Source: Fictibacillus fluitans
GTDB lineage: Bacteria; Bacillota; Bacilli; Bacillales; Fictibacillaceae
Length of the DNA stretch: 64,000 nt
Assembly: GCF_030418125.1 (NCBI RefSeq)
Contig: NZ_JAUHTR010000004.1
Span: forward strand, 232,269-296,268
Direction of reading: 5' to 3'
Shown here piece after piece: positions 23,268 to 31,162 of this stretch; positions within the stretch are counted from its first letter, which is position 1, and every line of letters begins with the position of its first letter. The position numbers were made by a program, and so were the translations under genes. The notes beneath the pieces were generated by a model that saw nothing but the letters and a program-made list of their open reading frames with translations, did not search any database and was not told the origin of the DNA.

Positions 23268-26213
23268 ATGGAAAACAAACTATCAGTTGTCATTAACGGA
23301 GATCAATTCGAGGCTGAACAGGGACAAAGTGTTCTGCAGGTCCTGCTGGACAAACAAGTCTATCTTCCGCATGTTTGCTATCAGGAGAGTCTGGGACCGA
23401 TTGAAACCTGTGATACGTGTGCTGTCCTTGTGAACGGTGAAATCGTCAGGGGATGCGGCACCTTCGTAAAAGAAGGAATGGAAATTCAGACGGACACTCC
23501 GAAAGTGAAGGATGCCCAGTTTAAAGCGATGGACAACATCCTTGAAAATCACGAATTATATTGCACCGTATGCGACAACAACAATGGTGACTGCACGATC
23601 CACAATACCGTGAAAGACATGGGGCTTGAACATCAAATTAAAAATTTCAAAGCGAAAAGCTACGATCTTGATAAAGGACAATTTTACAGATATGACCCTG
23701 ATCAGTGTATTTTGTGCGGACAATGTGTGGAAGTATGCCAGACGGTTGAAGTCAATGAAACGCTTTCCATTGATTGGGACCTTCAGCAGCCCCGGGTCAT
23801 CTGGGATAACAATGTTCCGATCGAAGAATCCTCTTGCGTAAGCTGCGGGCAATGTGTAACCGTATGCCCGTGCAATGCGCTGATGGAAAACAGCATGCAG
23901 GGCCAGGCTGGTTTCCTCACGGATATCCGTCCGGACTATTTGCGTTCCATGATTGATGTAACGAAGGAAGCGGAAACAGGGTATGGTCCGCTTTTTGCCA
24001 TATCGGATTCGGAAGCGAAGATGAGGGAAGACCAGATCAAGAAAACAAAAACGGTATGTACGTATTGCGGTGTCGGCTGCAGCTTTGAAGCCTGGACGAA
24101 GGGCCGTGAAATCCTGAAAATGGATCCGGTACCCGAAGCGCCGGCCAACGGCATCATGTCCTGCATCAAAGGGAAGTTCGCCTGGGGACATATTAACAGC
24201 GAAGCACGTTTGACCCGCCCATTAATCCGCGAAGGTGAATATTTTAAAGAAGTGGAATGGGACGAAGCCCTTGACTACATCACGGATAAGTTCAAGGAAA
24301 TTAAGGGAAAACACGGTCCTGATGCACTCGGCTTTATCGCCTCATCCAAAGCGACGAATGAAGAATCATACCTGATTCAGAAAATCGCACGCCAGGTGAT
24401 CGGAACGAACAATATTGATAATTGCTCCCGTTACTGCCAGTCCCCGGCGACCAAAGGTCTTAACCGGACCGTGGGCTACGGGGGAGATGCAGGGTCTATG
24501 CATGACCTCCAGGCAGCAGAGCTCGTCATCATGATCGGCTCCAACACAGCGGAAGCTCACCCGGTGCTTGCCTCCAAAATCAAGCGATCCCACAAGATGT
24601 TCGGACAAAAGCTGATCGTTGCCGACCTCCGCAAGCATGAAATGGCAGAACGGGCGGATCTTTTCATCCATCCTGAGCCGGGAACGGATCTGGTGTGGAT
24701 TTCAGCCATTGCCAAATACCTCATTGACATGGGCTGGCATGATGAAGCATTTCTAGCAGAGAAAGTGAATCATTTTGAAGAGTATGTGGAAAGCCTTAAG
24801 CCCTTCACATTGGGAACGGCAGAAGAAATTACCGGAATTTCACAGGAAACACTGATCCAGGTGGCAGAAGCCATTCGCGATTCTGACAAAACGTGCATTT
24901 GCTGGGCGATGGGCGTCACGCAGCACCAGATTGGCTCGGATACGTCCACGGCCATTTCCAATCTGCTGCTTGTTACCGGCAATTACGGCCGGGAGGGAAC
25001 CGGTGCATACCCGCTGCGCGGCCACAATAATGTGCAGGGTGCGAGTGACTTTGGAAGCATGCCGGACACATTGCCAGGGTATCAGAAAATCAGTGATCAT
25101 GACGCAGTGGCGAAGTTCGAACAGGCATGGCAGGTCAAGCTTTCAACGAATGAAGGAATGGACAACCATGAGATGGTGCAGGGCATTTATGACGGAAAGC
25201 TGAAATCTCTTTATGTCACCGGTGAAGACATGGGCGTAGTGGACTCCAATATCAATTACGTAACCGAAGCCTTTGAAAAGCTGGAGTTCTTTGTCGTGCA
25301 GGATCTCTTTTTAACCAACACGGCGGAATATGCCGATGTGGTGCTGCCGGCTTCACCAAGTCTTGAAAAAGAAGGAACGTTCACGAATACCGAGCGCAGA
25401 ATTCAGCGTTTGTATCCTGCTCTGGAGCCGCTCGGTGAATCGAGGCCGGACTGGGAGATCTATTGCGAGATTGCCAAACGGCTTGGATTTGACTGGAGCT
25501 ATTCCTCTCCAGCTGACATTATGGCCGAGGCAGCAGGGCTTGTGCCAATTTTTGAAGGGGTAAGCTATGAGCGGCTCGAAAACTTTGAGAGCCTGCAGTG
25601 GCCAGTAAATAAAGAAGGAAAAGATACGCCTGTTTTGTTCACGGACGGTTTTCCATTCCCGGATGGTAAGGCGAAGCTTCACCCGGTTAATTTTGCACGC
25701 CACTATCATATCGATGAGGAGCACCATCTCCATATCAACAATGGCCGTATACTGGAGCATTTCCATGAAGGCAATATGACCTATCATACAAAAGGAATCC
25801 GTGCAAAAGTGCCAAATTCCTGGATTGCGGTGTCCGAAGAGGCTGCAGAAAAGTATGGAATGGAAGAAGGCTCCAAGATTAAAATTTCTAATGAAAATGG
25901 AGAAGCGGTTACCCAGGTGCACATATCCAAGGAAGTGTTCGGGCAGGAGGCGTACCTTCCGCTCAATGACAACGGCAAAAGCGCCATCAACTATTTAACG
26001 AGCAATATTACGGATAAAGATACCAATACACCGGCTTATAAAGAAGTTCCGGCCAAAGTCGAAGTGCTGGAGAAAAAAGGAGACTCGCCGCTGCCGCTGT
26101 ACAACTACCGAAGAGGAAAACGCAATCCGCAGTATGGCGTGGATGTTCAGAAAAAGTGGGATCGGGTGGATTACATTTTTCCTGGAAACGAGGAGGTAAA
26201 AAAAGATGGCTGA
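23268..26213 (+). CDS. fdhF: Formate dehydrogenase, molybdopterin- and iron-sulfur-containing large subunit (YjgC/YrhE type)
   Basis: A 981-residue cytoplasmic molybdoenzyme. Modules in order: a [2Fe-2S] ferredoxin-like domain (Cys37, 48, 51, 63); a His-Cys iron-sulfur segment (YCTVCDNNNGDCTIH, about 101-115); two [4Fe-4S] sites (CILCGQCVEVC and CVSCGQCVTVC); the Mo-domain cluster CTYCGVGC; the molybdopterin domains; and a C-terminal MGD-binding beta-barrel (HINNGRMLEHF-like HINNGRILEHFHEG, then NSWIAVS). Cys390 in SRYCQSP is the molybdenum ligand, so it is the cysteine not the selenocysteine form. Gln391 follows where many formate dehydrogenases have His. It oxidises formate to CO2. It overlaps the DUF1641 gene by eight bases, a pairing typical of Bacillus and Staphylococcus. 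Confidence 0.95.
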   Translation: MENKLSVVINGDQFEAEQGQSVLQVLLDKQVYLPHVCYQESLGPIETCDTCAVLVNGEIVRGCGTFVKEGMEIQTDTPKVKDAQFKAMDNILENHELYCTVCDNNNGDCTIHNTVKDMGLEHQIKNFKAKSYDLDKGQFYRYDPDQCILCGQCVEVCQTVEVNETLSIDWDLQQPRVIWDNNVPIEESSCVSCGQCVTVCPCNALMENSMQGQAGFLTDIRPDYLRSMIDVTKEAETGYGPLFAISDSEAKMREDQIKKTKTVCTYCGVGCSFEAWTKGREILKMDPVPEAPANGIMSCIKGKFAWGHINSEARLTRPLIREGEYFKEVEWDEALDYITDKFKEIKGKHGPDALGFIASSKATNEESYLIQKIARQVIGTNNIDNCSRYCQSPATKGLNRTVGYGGDAGSMHDLQAAELVIMIGSNTAEAHPVLASKIKRSHKMFGQKLIVADLRKHEMAERADLFIHPEPGTDLVWISAIAKYLIDMGWHDEAFLAEKVNHFEEYVESLKPFTLGTAEEITGISQETLIQVAEAIRDSDKTCICWAMGVTQHQIGSDTSTAISNLLLVTGNYGREGTGAYPLRGHNNVQGASDFGSMPDTLPGYQKISDHDAVAKFEQAWQVKLSTNEGMDNHEMVQGIYDGKLKSLYVTGEDMGVVDSNINYVTEAFEKLEFFVVQDLFLTNTAEYADVVLPASPSLEKEGTFTNTERRIQRLYPALEPLGESRPDWEIYCEIAKRLGFDWSYSSPADIMAEAAGLVPIFEGVSYERLENFESLQWPVNKEGKDTPVLFTDGFPFPDGKAKLHPVNFARHYHIDEEHHLHINNGRILEHFHEGNMTYHTKGIRAKVPNSWIAVSEEAAEKYGMEEGSKIKISNENGEAVTQVHISKEVFGQEAYLPLNDNGKSAINYLTSNITDKDTNTPAYKEVPAKVEVLEKKGDSPLPLYNYRRGKRNPQYGVDVQKKWDRVDYIFPGNEEVKKDG

Positions 26214-26694
26214 GCGGATCAAAGACATAAAACGCATGGAGATTCCAGAGGAAAAGATAAAACAAGATAACCTGAATGAATTGCTTGATGTGTTGTCTGA
26301 AAATAAAGAGGCGATGCTTGAGACCGTCCGGTTTTTCAGCCTCCTGCATGAGAGCGGAAACCTTGCCATGATGAACGCAATGGTTGCCAAACAGGAGCAC
26401 ATTATGGGAAATCTCGCTTTTGAAGCCAATAATAAACCGAATTCTACCATCCTGCATAACTTTACCCGGTTAGTTGAATTCCTGGGCATGCTGAATCTTG
26501 AAGGCATTGATGAACTGACGACACGATACACACGAAAGCAAAAGGAAGAGGGAACAGAGGTGCCAAGCGTTGAGGATGTTGGATTCCTTAAACTGATCAA
26601 AACGCTGAAAGATCCGGAGATCAGCCGGGGAGTGTATATTATGCTTCAGCTTCTCCGCGGAATCGGACATGGTCCTTCAGATGAAAAGAAATAA
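26206..26694 (+). CDS. DUF1641 protein, formate dehydrogenase partner (YjgD/YrhD type)
   Basis: A 162-residue DUF1641 protein. The recognisable core is LLDVLSENKEAMLETVRFFSLLHESGNLAMMNAMVAKQEHIMGNLAFEANN at about 27-78 and DPEISRGVYIMLQLLRGIG near the C-terminus. It is predicted to be all-helical and soluble. The family is found next to the large fdhF genes in Firmicutes, as here, and is thought to be a partner subunit. Its precise job (assembly or electron transfer) is not established, and it carries no cofactor motif I can see. The frame overlaps fdhF by eight bases, so the two are translationally coupled. Confidence 0.92.
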   Translation: MAERIKDIKRMEIPEEKIKQDNLNELLDVLSENKEAMLETVRFFSLLHESGNLAMMNAMVAKQEHIMGNLAFEANNKPNSTILHNFTRLVEFLGMLNLEGIDELTTRYTRKQKEEGTEVPSVEDVGFLKLIKTLKDPEISRGVYIMLQLLRGIGHGPSDEKK

Positions 26695-26696
26695 AT

Positions 26697-26723
26697 AAAG
26701 GCGGCTCTGAGGGGGCCGCTTTT
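26697..26723 (+). terminator. Intrinsic terminator between the DUF1641 and DUF4396 genes
   Basis: AAAGGCGGC pairs with GGCCGCTTTT, followed by C and other bases. The short T-run suggests incomplete termination, so DUF4396 may be partly co-transcribed with fdhF. Confidence 0.65.
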
Positions 26724-26761
26724 CCAATCATTCATTTATATAGAAAGAGGTGAAGCCAAAC

Positions 26762-27442
26762 ATGCAGTGGCTTGAAATTCTATCATACATTGGAATTGGA
26801 ATTGGCGTTTTGCAGTTCCTCATCATTTTGGTCCATTCTATCAGCCACCCGCAAACGATGAAGGTGATGAATGTGGTTTGGCCCCTGACCGGGCTTTACT
26901 TTCCATTGATTGGCTTATGGATGTATTACAAGCTGGGCGTTCCGGACGCCAAAAAGGAAATGGATCATTCCAATCACGAAGAGATGCATCATAGTGATAA
27001 ACCGTTCTGGCAGAGTGTTGTCGTCTCCACGACGCATTGCAGCAGCGGTTGCTCGCTTGGCGATCTTATCGGCGCTCCGATTGTCTTTTTAACCGGGCTG
27101 ACGATTGCAGGAAGCACACTTTTTGCAGATTTTGCAGTCGAATTTGTTTTGGCCTACATTCTCGGTATTGCGTTTCAGTATTATGGCATGGGAATGGGCT
27201 CGAAGCCGGCTGGAGAGAAGCTCAAAAATGCGATTAAAGCCGATACCTGGTCACTGATCGCGTTTGAACTCGGGATGTTTGCTTGGATGGCCCTGTCCCA
27301 TTACGTCTTCTTCTCAGAACCGCCGAAGCCAAACGGCCCCGTGTTCTGGTTCATGATGCAAATCGCCATGATCATTGGCTTTGGCACAAGCTACCCGGCG
27401 AATTGGTTTTTGGTAAAAAAGGGCGTCAAGCACGCGATGTAA
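26762..27442 (+). CDS. DUF4396 integral membrane protein
   Basis: A 226-residue membrane protein. I use the ATG at 26762 with GAGGTG upstream; a GTG inside that ribosome binding site is the longer alternative. About six hydrophobic helices are present. A His-rich hydrophilic loop (MDHSNHEEMHHSDK, about 63-76) is followed by the family signature TTHCSSGCSLGDLIGAPIVF, with two cysteines four residues apart. His-rich loop plus CxxxC suggests metal (perhaps copper) handling, but DUF4396 has no proven function. It follows fdhF-DUF1641 after a weak terminator, and ends 11 bases from the convergent DUF421 gene. Confidence 0.9.
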   Translation: MQWLEILSYIGIGIGVLQFLIILVHSISHPQTMKVMNVVWPLTGLYFPLIGLWMYYKLGVPDAKKEMDHSNHEEMHHSDKPFWQSVVVSTTHCSSGCSLGDLIGAPIVFLTGLTIAGSTLFADFAVEFVLAYILGIAFQYYGMGMGSKPAGEKLKNAIKADTWSLIAFELGMFAWMALSHYVFFSEPPKPNGPVFWFMMQIAMIIGFGTSYPANWFLVKKGVKHAM

Positions 27443-27453
27443 CGTACAACCGC

Positions 27454-28125
27454 TCAGCGGTCATCGCGTTTGTCGATATAAAGGATTCCGTCTTTTTGAA
27501 CTTGTGCAAAAAATACGTCGCTGACCGATGATATACCTTGATTTCGTAATTGCTGATGAAGCCATGCTTCATCCAGCTGGAGTTTATCCAAATTGGCTGT
27601 ATGAATGTTACCGTCGGATATTACCTCTGTCGGAAACGGGAAAATCGGAGGTTTGGGAGCGGCAGATTTCTGACCGCTTCCTTTTTTCATAACAGAAAGC
27701 TTTCCGTCCGTTTCAAAGATGGCGTAATCGACTTCAGTTAAGGAGAAGATTTCTTTTTCCCGCAGCTGCGCCATGAGCGAGTTGACATCCAGCCGCACCC
27801 GTTTTAACGTTTTTTCCATGATTAATCCATCACGAATAATAATGACAGGTTCCCCGGTCATCAGGTTTCGTGCTGTTTTGGATTTGAGATCGAGGTAGCC
27901 GGTTAGTATGGTAACAGCTCCCCAGCAGGCAACGACTAGTAATCCATTACGGATGCTCATGTTGGGATCCGTAATCAGGGTTCCGCCCAATGTGCCGAAA
28001 ACAATCGCGGATATAAAGTTAAAAAACGTCATCTGGCTGATTTCCTTTCTTCCCATCAGCCTGGTTAGTGCCAATAAAAAAAGATAGGCAATTACAACCC
28101 GGGCAATTAATTCAAAGACACTCAT
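27454..28125 (-). CDS. DUF421 membrane protein (YetF/YdfS family)
   Basis: A 223-residue protein with three N-terminal membrane helices (about 5-75). The conserved LTRLMGRKEISQMTFFNFISAIVFGTLGG lies between helices 1 and 2, and the cytoplasmic DUF421 domain contains the GEPVIIIRDGLIMEKTLKRVRLDVNSLMAQLREKEIFSLTEVDYAIFETDGKLSV signature. I take the ATG at 28125, eight bases after AAAGGAG; an ATG six bases upstream is too close to the site. Relatives in B. subtilis (YetF, YdfS and others) sit in vegetative and spore membranes. Their biochemical role is not settled. Confidence 0.93.
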   Translation of the reverse strand: MSVFELIARVVIAYLFLLALTRLMGRKEISQMTFFNFISAIVFGTLGGTLITDPNMSIRNGLLVVACWGAVTILTGYLDLKSKTARNLMTGEPVIIIRDGLIMEKTLKRVRLDVNSLMAQLREKEIFSLTEVDYAIFETDGKLSVMKKGSGQKSAAPKPPIFPFPTEVISDGNIHTANLDKLQLDEAWLHQQLRNQGISSVSDVFFAQVQKDGILYIDKRDDR

Positions 28126-28183
28126 GCGCATCTCTCCTTTTTATCAGTCTTGTCAAAAGGAAGAGAAATATAACATGGAAAGC

Positions 28184-28253
28184 GGCTCTAAGGGAGGCCA
28201 AGAGATTGGCTCTCGGGGAGGCCGATTATCGGCTCTCCGGAGAGCCGCTTTTT
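28184..28253. repeat. Palindromic GGCTCT repeat cluster ending in a terminator-like hairpin
   Basis: GGCTCT recurs at 28184, 28208 and 28231, each followed by (G)GGAGGCC or GGAGAGCC. The last unit is the perfect palindrome CGGCTCTCCGGAGAGCCG, followed by CTTTTTT. The outermost AAAGCGGCTCT can also pair with AGAGCCGCTTTT. It lies between the starts of DUF421 (leftward) and aprX (rightward), so it does not end any obvious gene. Confidence 0.7.
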
Positions 28254-28368
28254 TGATAGGCAAATCTATCATTTTTTGTGGAATCTAGCAAATCACGGGA
28301 CAAACACCGCTGCACATTTCCCCTATTTTCATAGAATAAAACAACTCTAATAAAAAGGGGGAATTTCG

Positions 28369-29667
28369 GTGTTTGGATTTTCAATGATAAAACTGGTGCG
28401 CCAGCATGCCGATAAGCTGGACCTTCAAATGCGCTCTAAACTTGTGAACTTGTACAGGCCCATGCGCAAAACGCCTTGTTTTCTGCACAGCAGCATAGAA
28501 AAATGGCTGACAAAACGGAGTAAAATAAAGGTGTTAATTGAATTTCATGAAGAGGAAGCCAATGTGCTTGCGGCGGCTCAGGTTCAAGAGTATATAGCAG
28601 CACACCGCAATTGCAAGGTTCATCATCAATTTGGAAGTATACCGTTTTGCTCTGCAACCGTAACGGCCAATGCGCTGGAAGATCTGTTAACCAACTGCAA
28701 CCATATCAAAAAAATACATTATGACCGTGAAGTAAGAGCGCTGCTGGATAAAGCGTCACCTTCCATTCATGCCGATGTACTGAATCAATCAGGGGTGACG
28801 GGAAAGGATATTACGATTGCCATCGTTGATACAGGTATTTATCCGCATTCAGACATAAAAGACCGCATAATTGGTTTTAAAGATCTCGTAAACAAGAAAA
28901 GCGAAGCCTATGATGACAACGGGCATGGCACTCACTGCGCGGGTGATGCAGCAGGTAACGGCTATTTGTCAGACGGCAAGTACAAAGGACCCGCCCCGGA
29001 AGCCAATCTGGTTGGCGTAAAGGTATTGAATAAAATGGGTTCAGGTTCATTGTCCACCGTTATCGCTGGTGTGCAGTGGTGCATTGATAACAAGGAAAAA
29101 TACAACATTAAGGTCATTTCCATGTCACTCGGCAGCAGCGCTACCCAGCCTGCAGCAGAGGACCCGGTCGTAAAAGCCGTGGAAAAGGCCTGGAAAGAGG
29201 GGATTGTGGTCTGCGTGGCCGCCGGAAACGAAGGACCGGATGACAATACGGTTTCAAGTCCCGGAATCAGCCCGAAGGTCATAACCGTAGGGGCGATCGA
29301 TGATCAAAACACCTTAGATCGCAGCGACGACAAAATTGCCAGCTTCTCCAGCCGCGGACCGACCATTGATGGTATTACCAAGCCTGATATACTAACACCT
29401 GGTGTTAATATCGTATCCTTGCGTTCTCCTGGCTCCTATTTGGACAAGGTTGCTAAAGACAGCCGTGTAGCAAAAGACTACTGTTCACTTTCCGGCACAT
29501 CCATGGCCACACCTATTTGCGCCGGCGTAGTGGCATTAGTCATTCAGCAGAATCCGGATTTTACGCCGGACCAGGTAAAAGAAAAACTTATAAACGCAGC
29601 AGAAGACTGGGGACTCCCAGCCCATTCACAAGGGCATGGTTACCTTGATGTCAGTAAGTTGATCTGA
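28369..29667 (+). CDS. aprX: Intracellular-type subtilisin-like serine protease AprX
   Basis: A 432-residue S8 family peptidase without a signal peptide, close to B. subtilis AprX (442 aa). The start is GTG with GGGGG seven bases upstream. An N-terminal I9-like propeptide segment (about 50-125, KVLIEFHEEEANVLAAAQ to HIKKIHYDREV) precedes the catalytic domain. The triad is visible as Asp154 (IVDTGIYPHSD), His186 (GHGTHCAG) and Ser378 (SGTSMATPICAG); the oxyanion Asn lies in VAAGNEGP. It should degrade proteins in the cytoplasm or mother cell, and it is monocistronic. Several cysteines (for example HCAG, WCID, DYCSL, ICAG) fit an intracellular enzyme. Confidence 0.95.
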   Translation: MFGFSMIKLVRQHADKLDLQMRSKLVNLYRPMRKTPCFLHSSIEKWLTKRSKIKVLIEFHEEEANVLAAAQVQEYIAAHRNCKVHHQFGSIPFCSATVTANALEDLLTNCNHIKKIHYDREVRALLDKASPSIHADVLNQSGVTGKDITIAIVDTGIYPHSDIKDRIIGFKDLVNKKSEAYDDNGHGTHCAGDAAGNGYLSDGKYKGPAPEANLVGVKVLNKMGSGSLSTVIAGVQWCIDNKEKYNIKVISMSLGSSATQPAAEDPVVKAVEKAWKEGIVVCVAAGNEGPDDNTVSSPGISPKVITVGAIDDQNTLDRSDDKIASFSSRGPTIDGITKPDILTPGVNIVSLRSPGSYLDKVAKDSRVAKDYCSLSGTSMATPICAGVVALVIQQNPDFTPDQVKEKLINAAEDWGLPAHSQGHGYLDVSKLI

Positions 29668-29705
29668 GTCTATTGATTGTGTTTTGGCAAGTTTCTTCCT
29701 TGATA

Positions 29706-30020
29706 GGTTGGTTGTAGTGCAAGGTGCGAGATCCTCGAAAATGAAGATCGCATTTTCTTCGTGCGATGTATCGCTGCCGAAGCCTTCCTTGTCCTGCGGG
29801 ACTAGCGTGACAGGTGAGACTAAGTAGGTGCTTGCACCGGTAAAGTAGGTGCTTGCACCGGTAAAGTAGGTGCTTGCACCGGTAAAGTAGGTGCTAGCAC
29901 CGGTACCGTAGGCGCCTGCGCCAAAAGGTAGGCGTTTACGCCGGTAAGGCTCACCGCACGCCCTGCGAAGGTAGGCGCTCGCGCCGGTAAAAGCGAGCGG
30001 CCTGAAATGAAAATCAATCA
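29706..30020 (+). repeat. Expanded Bacillus-type palindromic repeat carrying a 21-bp hairpin tandem
   Basis: The outer parts match the element at 2946-3077: GCAAGGTGCGAGA at the left, GACAGGTGAGACTAAG, then GGCTCACCGCACGCCCTGCG and AAGCGAGCG with GAAAATCAATCA at the right. Between them the 21-bp unit GTAGGTGCTTGCACC+GGTAAA starts at 29824, 29845, 29866, 29887 and 29908, then 29928 (20 bp). One more variant stands apart at 29971. Each unit folds as a GGTGC-TT-GCACC or GGCGC-type hairpin. An extra 55 bases of unrelated sequence sits in the left arm (about 29733-29790). The gap lies between convergent genes. Confidence 0.85.
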
Positions 30021-30040
30021 CTTTCAAAAGCGACAAAGCG

Positions 30041-30074
30041 AAAAAAGAGGAACTCCTGCGAGCTCCTCTTTTTT
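30041..30074. terminator. Bidirectional intrinsic terminator beside the TauE-like gene
   Basis: AAAAAAGAGGA and TCCTCTTTTTT form an 11-bp stem around a 12-base loop. It ends the leftward permease gene and could also stop transcription arriving from aprX. Confidence 0.88.
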
Positions 30075-30078
30075 GTTG

Positions 30079-30828
30079 CTATTCAAATAAAATCAGCAAT
30101 GCAGCGACAACAGGCGTTGCCACCATTGCGGTCTTCAATAAAGGCTTCGGAGCGAATTTGGTCAGCTTTGCCCCAAGGTAAGCTCCAATCATCGTGCCGG
30201 CAAGCACCTGCAGGAGGAGCATATAGTCAAGATAGCCTTGCATGATGTAACCAAAGCCGCCTCCGACCGCTATCGGGAGAATAACCAGCATGGTTGTCCC
30301 GATCGATTGCCGGATGGAAAGTCCGAAAATGAGCAGCAGGCCGATCTGGATAAACGGAGCAGAGCCGATGCCAAACGCACCCGACAGGAGGCCGGTGGTC
30401 ATTCCGAGAAGCAATGCCTTCATCAGAAGCGTCGGATAGCCCAGCTTTTCGTTGATGGTTTCTTCGACTCTTCCTTTGGTAATAAAGAAACGGACAATCA
30501 GCAGCACTGCCGACAGCAGCAGCATGCCTGCTGTTAAGTAGTGAAGATGCTCGCTCGGGATAAGAGAGGACAGCCTTGAGCCGAAATAAGCGGCGATCGC
30601 TCCAAATCCCCCGGTCCAAACACCGGCACGGAGGGCAATGTTTCCTTCCTTCATATGACTGTACGTTCCTGACAGCGTCGTAAAAGCCATGGCGGCAAGG
30701 GAAGTTCCAAGCGCCGTATGAATCGGTATATGAAAAAGGACAAGGATTGAAATGATAAAACCTGCTCCGCCAACGCCGATAAATCCGCAAATCAGCCCGA
30801 TGACAAGCATGGTTAGAGTAATAAGCAC
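30079..30828 (-). CDS. TauE/SafE family membrane transporter
   Basis: A 249-residue permease of the TauE/SafE (TSUP) family with about eight membrane helices in two homologous halves. Each half carries the family signature: ICGFIGVGGAGFIISILVLFHIPIHTALGTSLAAM in the first and GLLSGAFGIGSAPFIQIGLLLIFGLSIRQSIGTTM in the second. The start codon is GTG, with AAAGGAA about ten bases upstream. The family exports or imports sulfur-containing or organic anions (sulfite, sulfoacetate and others), and the substrate here is unknown. It is a single gene followed by a terminator, next to an expanded repeat. Confidence 0.93.
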   Translation of the reverse strand: MLITLTMLVIGLICGFIGVGGAGFIISILVLFHIPIHTALGTSLAAMAFTTLSGTYSHMKEGNIALRAGVWTGGFGAIAAYFGSRLSSLIPSEHLHYLTAGMLLLSAVLLIVRFFITKGRVEETINEKLGYPTLLMKALLLGMTTGLLSGAFGIGSAPFIQIGLLLIFGLSIRQSIGTTMLVILPIAVGGGFGYIMQGYLDYMLLLQVLAGTMIGAYLGAKLTKFAPKPLLKTAMVATPVVAALLILFE

Positions 30829-31162
30829 GGTAAAAGGATTCCTTTCTTTGGCGGAATATCCGTCATTCTTGTTGTTCTTTCTTTATTATACTAAAGCAAA
30901 ACAACAGAAAAAATCAATGGATGGGGTTTATTGGATGATTTCAACTGGAAACTTTTAAGTAATCAGCATGCTGACTGGTTCTGGCAATCTTTTAGGCGGG
31001 AACTACCAGAAAAAAAAGAACCGCTGGTTTAGTTCGGGACCTTCGAATGCTTTTCTGGTATTTTTTGAATAATTTACCTATTAAGCTTTGAAAATATGTT
31101 TTAATAGCGTTATGGCCAAAACGGCCTGTTCCTTTTTACACCAAATAAGAGGAGGTAATGCA
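30829..31162. other. Intergenic region ahead of the secreted subtilase
   Basis: A gap of 334 bases between the divergent TauE-like and subtilase genes. Apart from the terminator-like hairpin at 31004-31066, it holds no gene I can support. The frame of the subtilase is open upstream to 31088, but the ribosome binding site points to 31163. Confidence 0.6.
31004..31066 (+). terminator. Orphan terminator-like hairpin in the leader of the subtilase gene
   Basis: TACCAGAAAA (31004-31013) pairs perfectly with TTTTCTGGTA (31051-31060) and is followed by TTTTTT. Inside the loop GAAC (31019-31022) can pair with GTTC (31032-31035). No rightward gene ends here; the next rightward gene starts 97 bases further on, so this could be an attenuator or the end of a small RNA. 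Confidence 0.55.

Noticed and set aside
23556..24191. Long antisense frame (211 codons) inside fdhF.
   Set aside because: It runs opposite to a complete, motif-rich fdhF frame and shows no family features; GC-rich codon use of the real gene opens such shadows.
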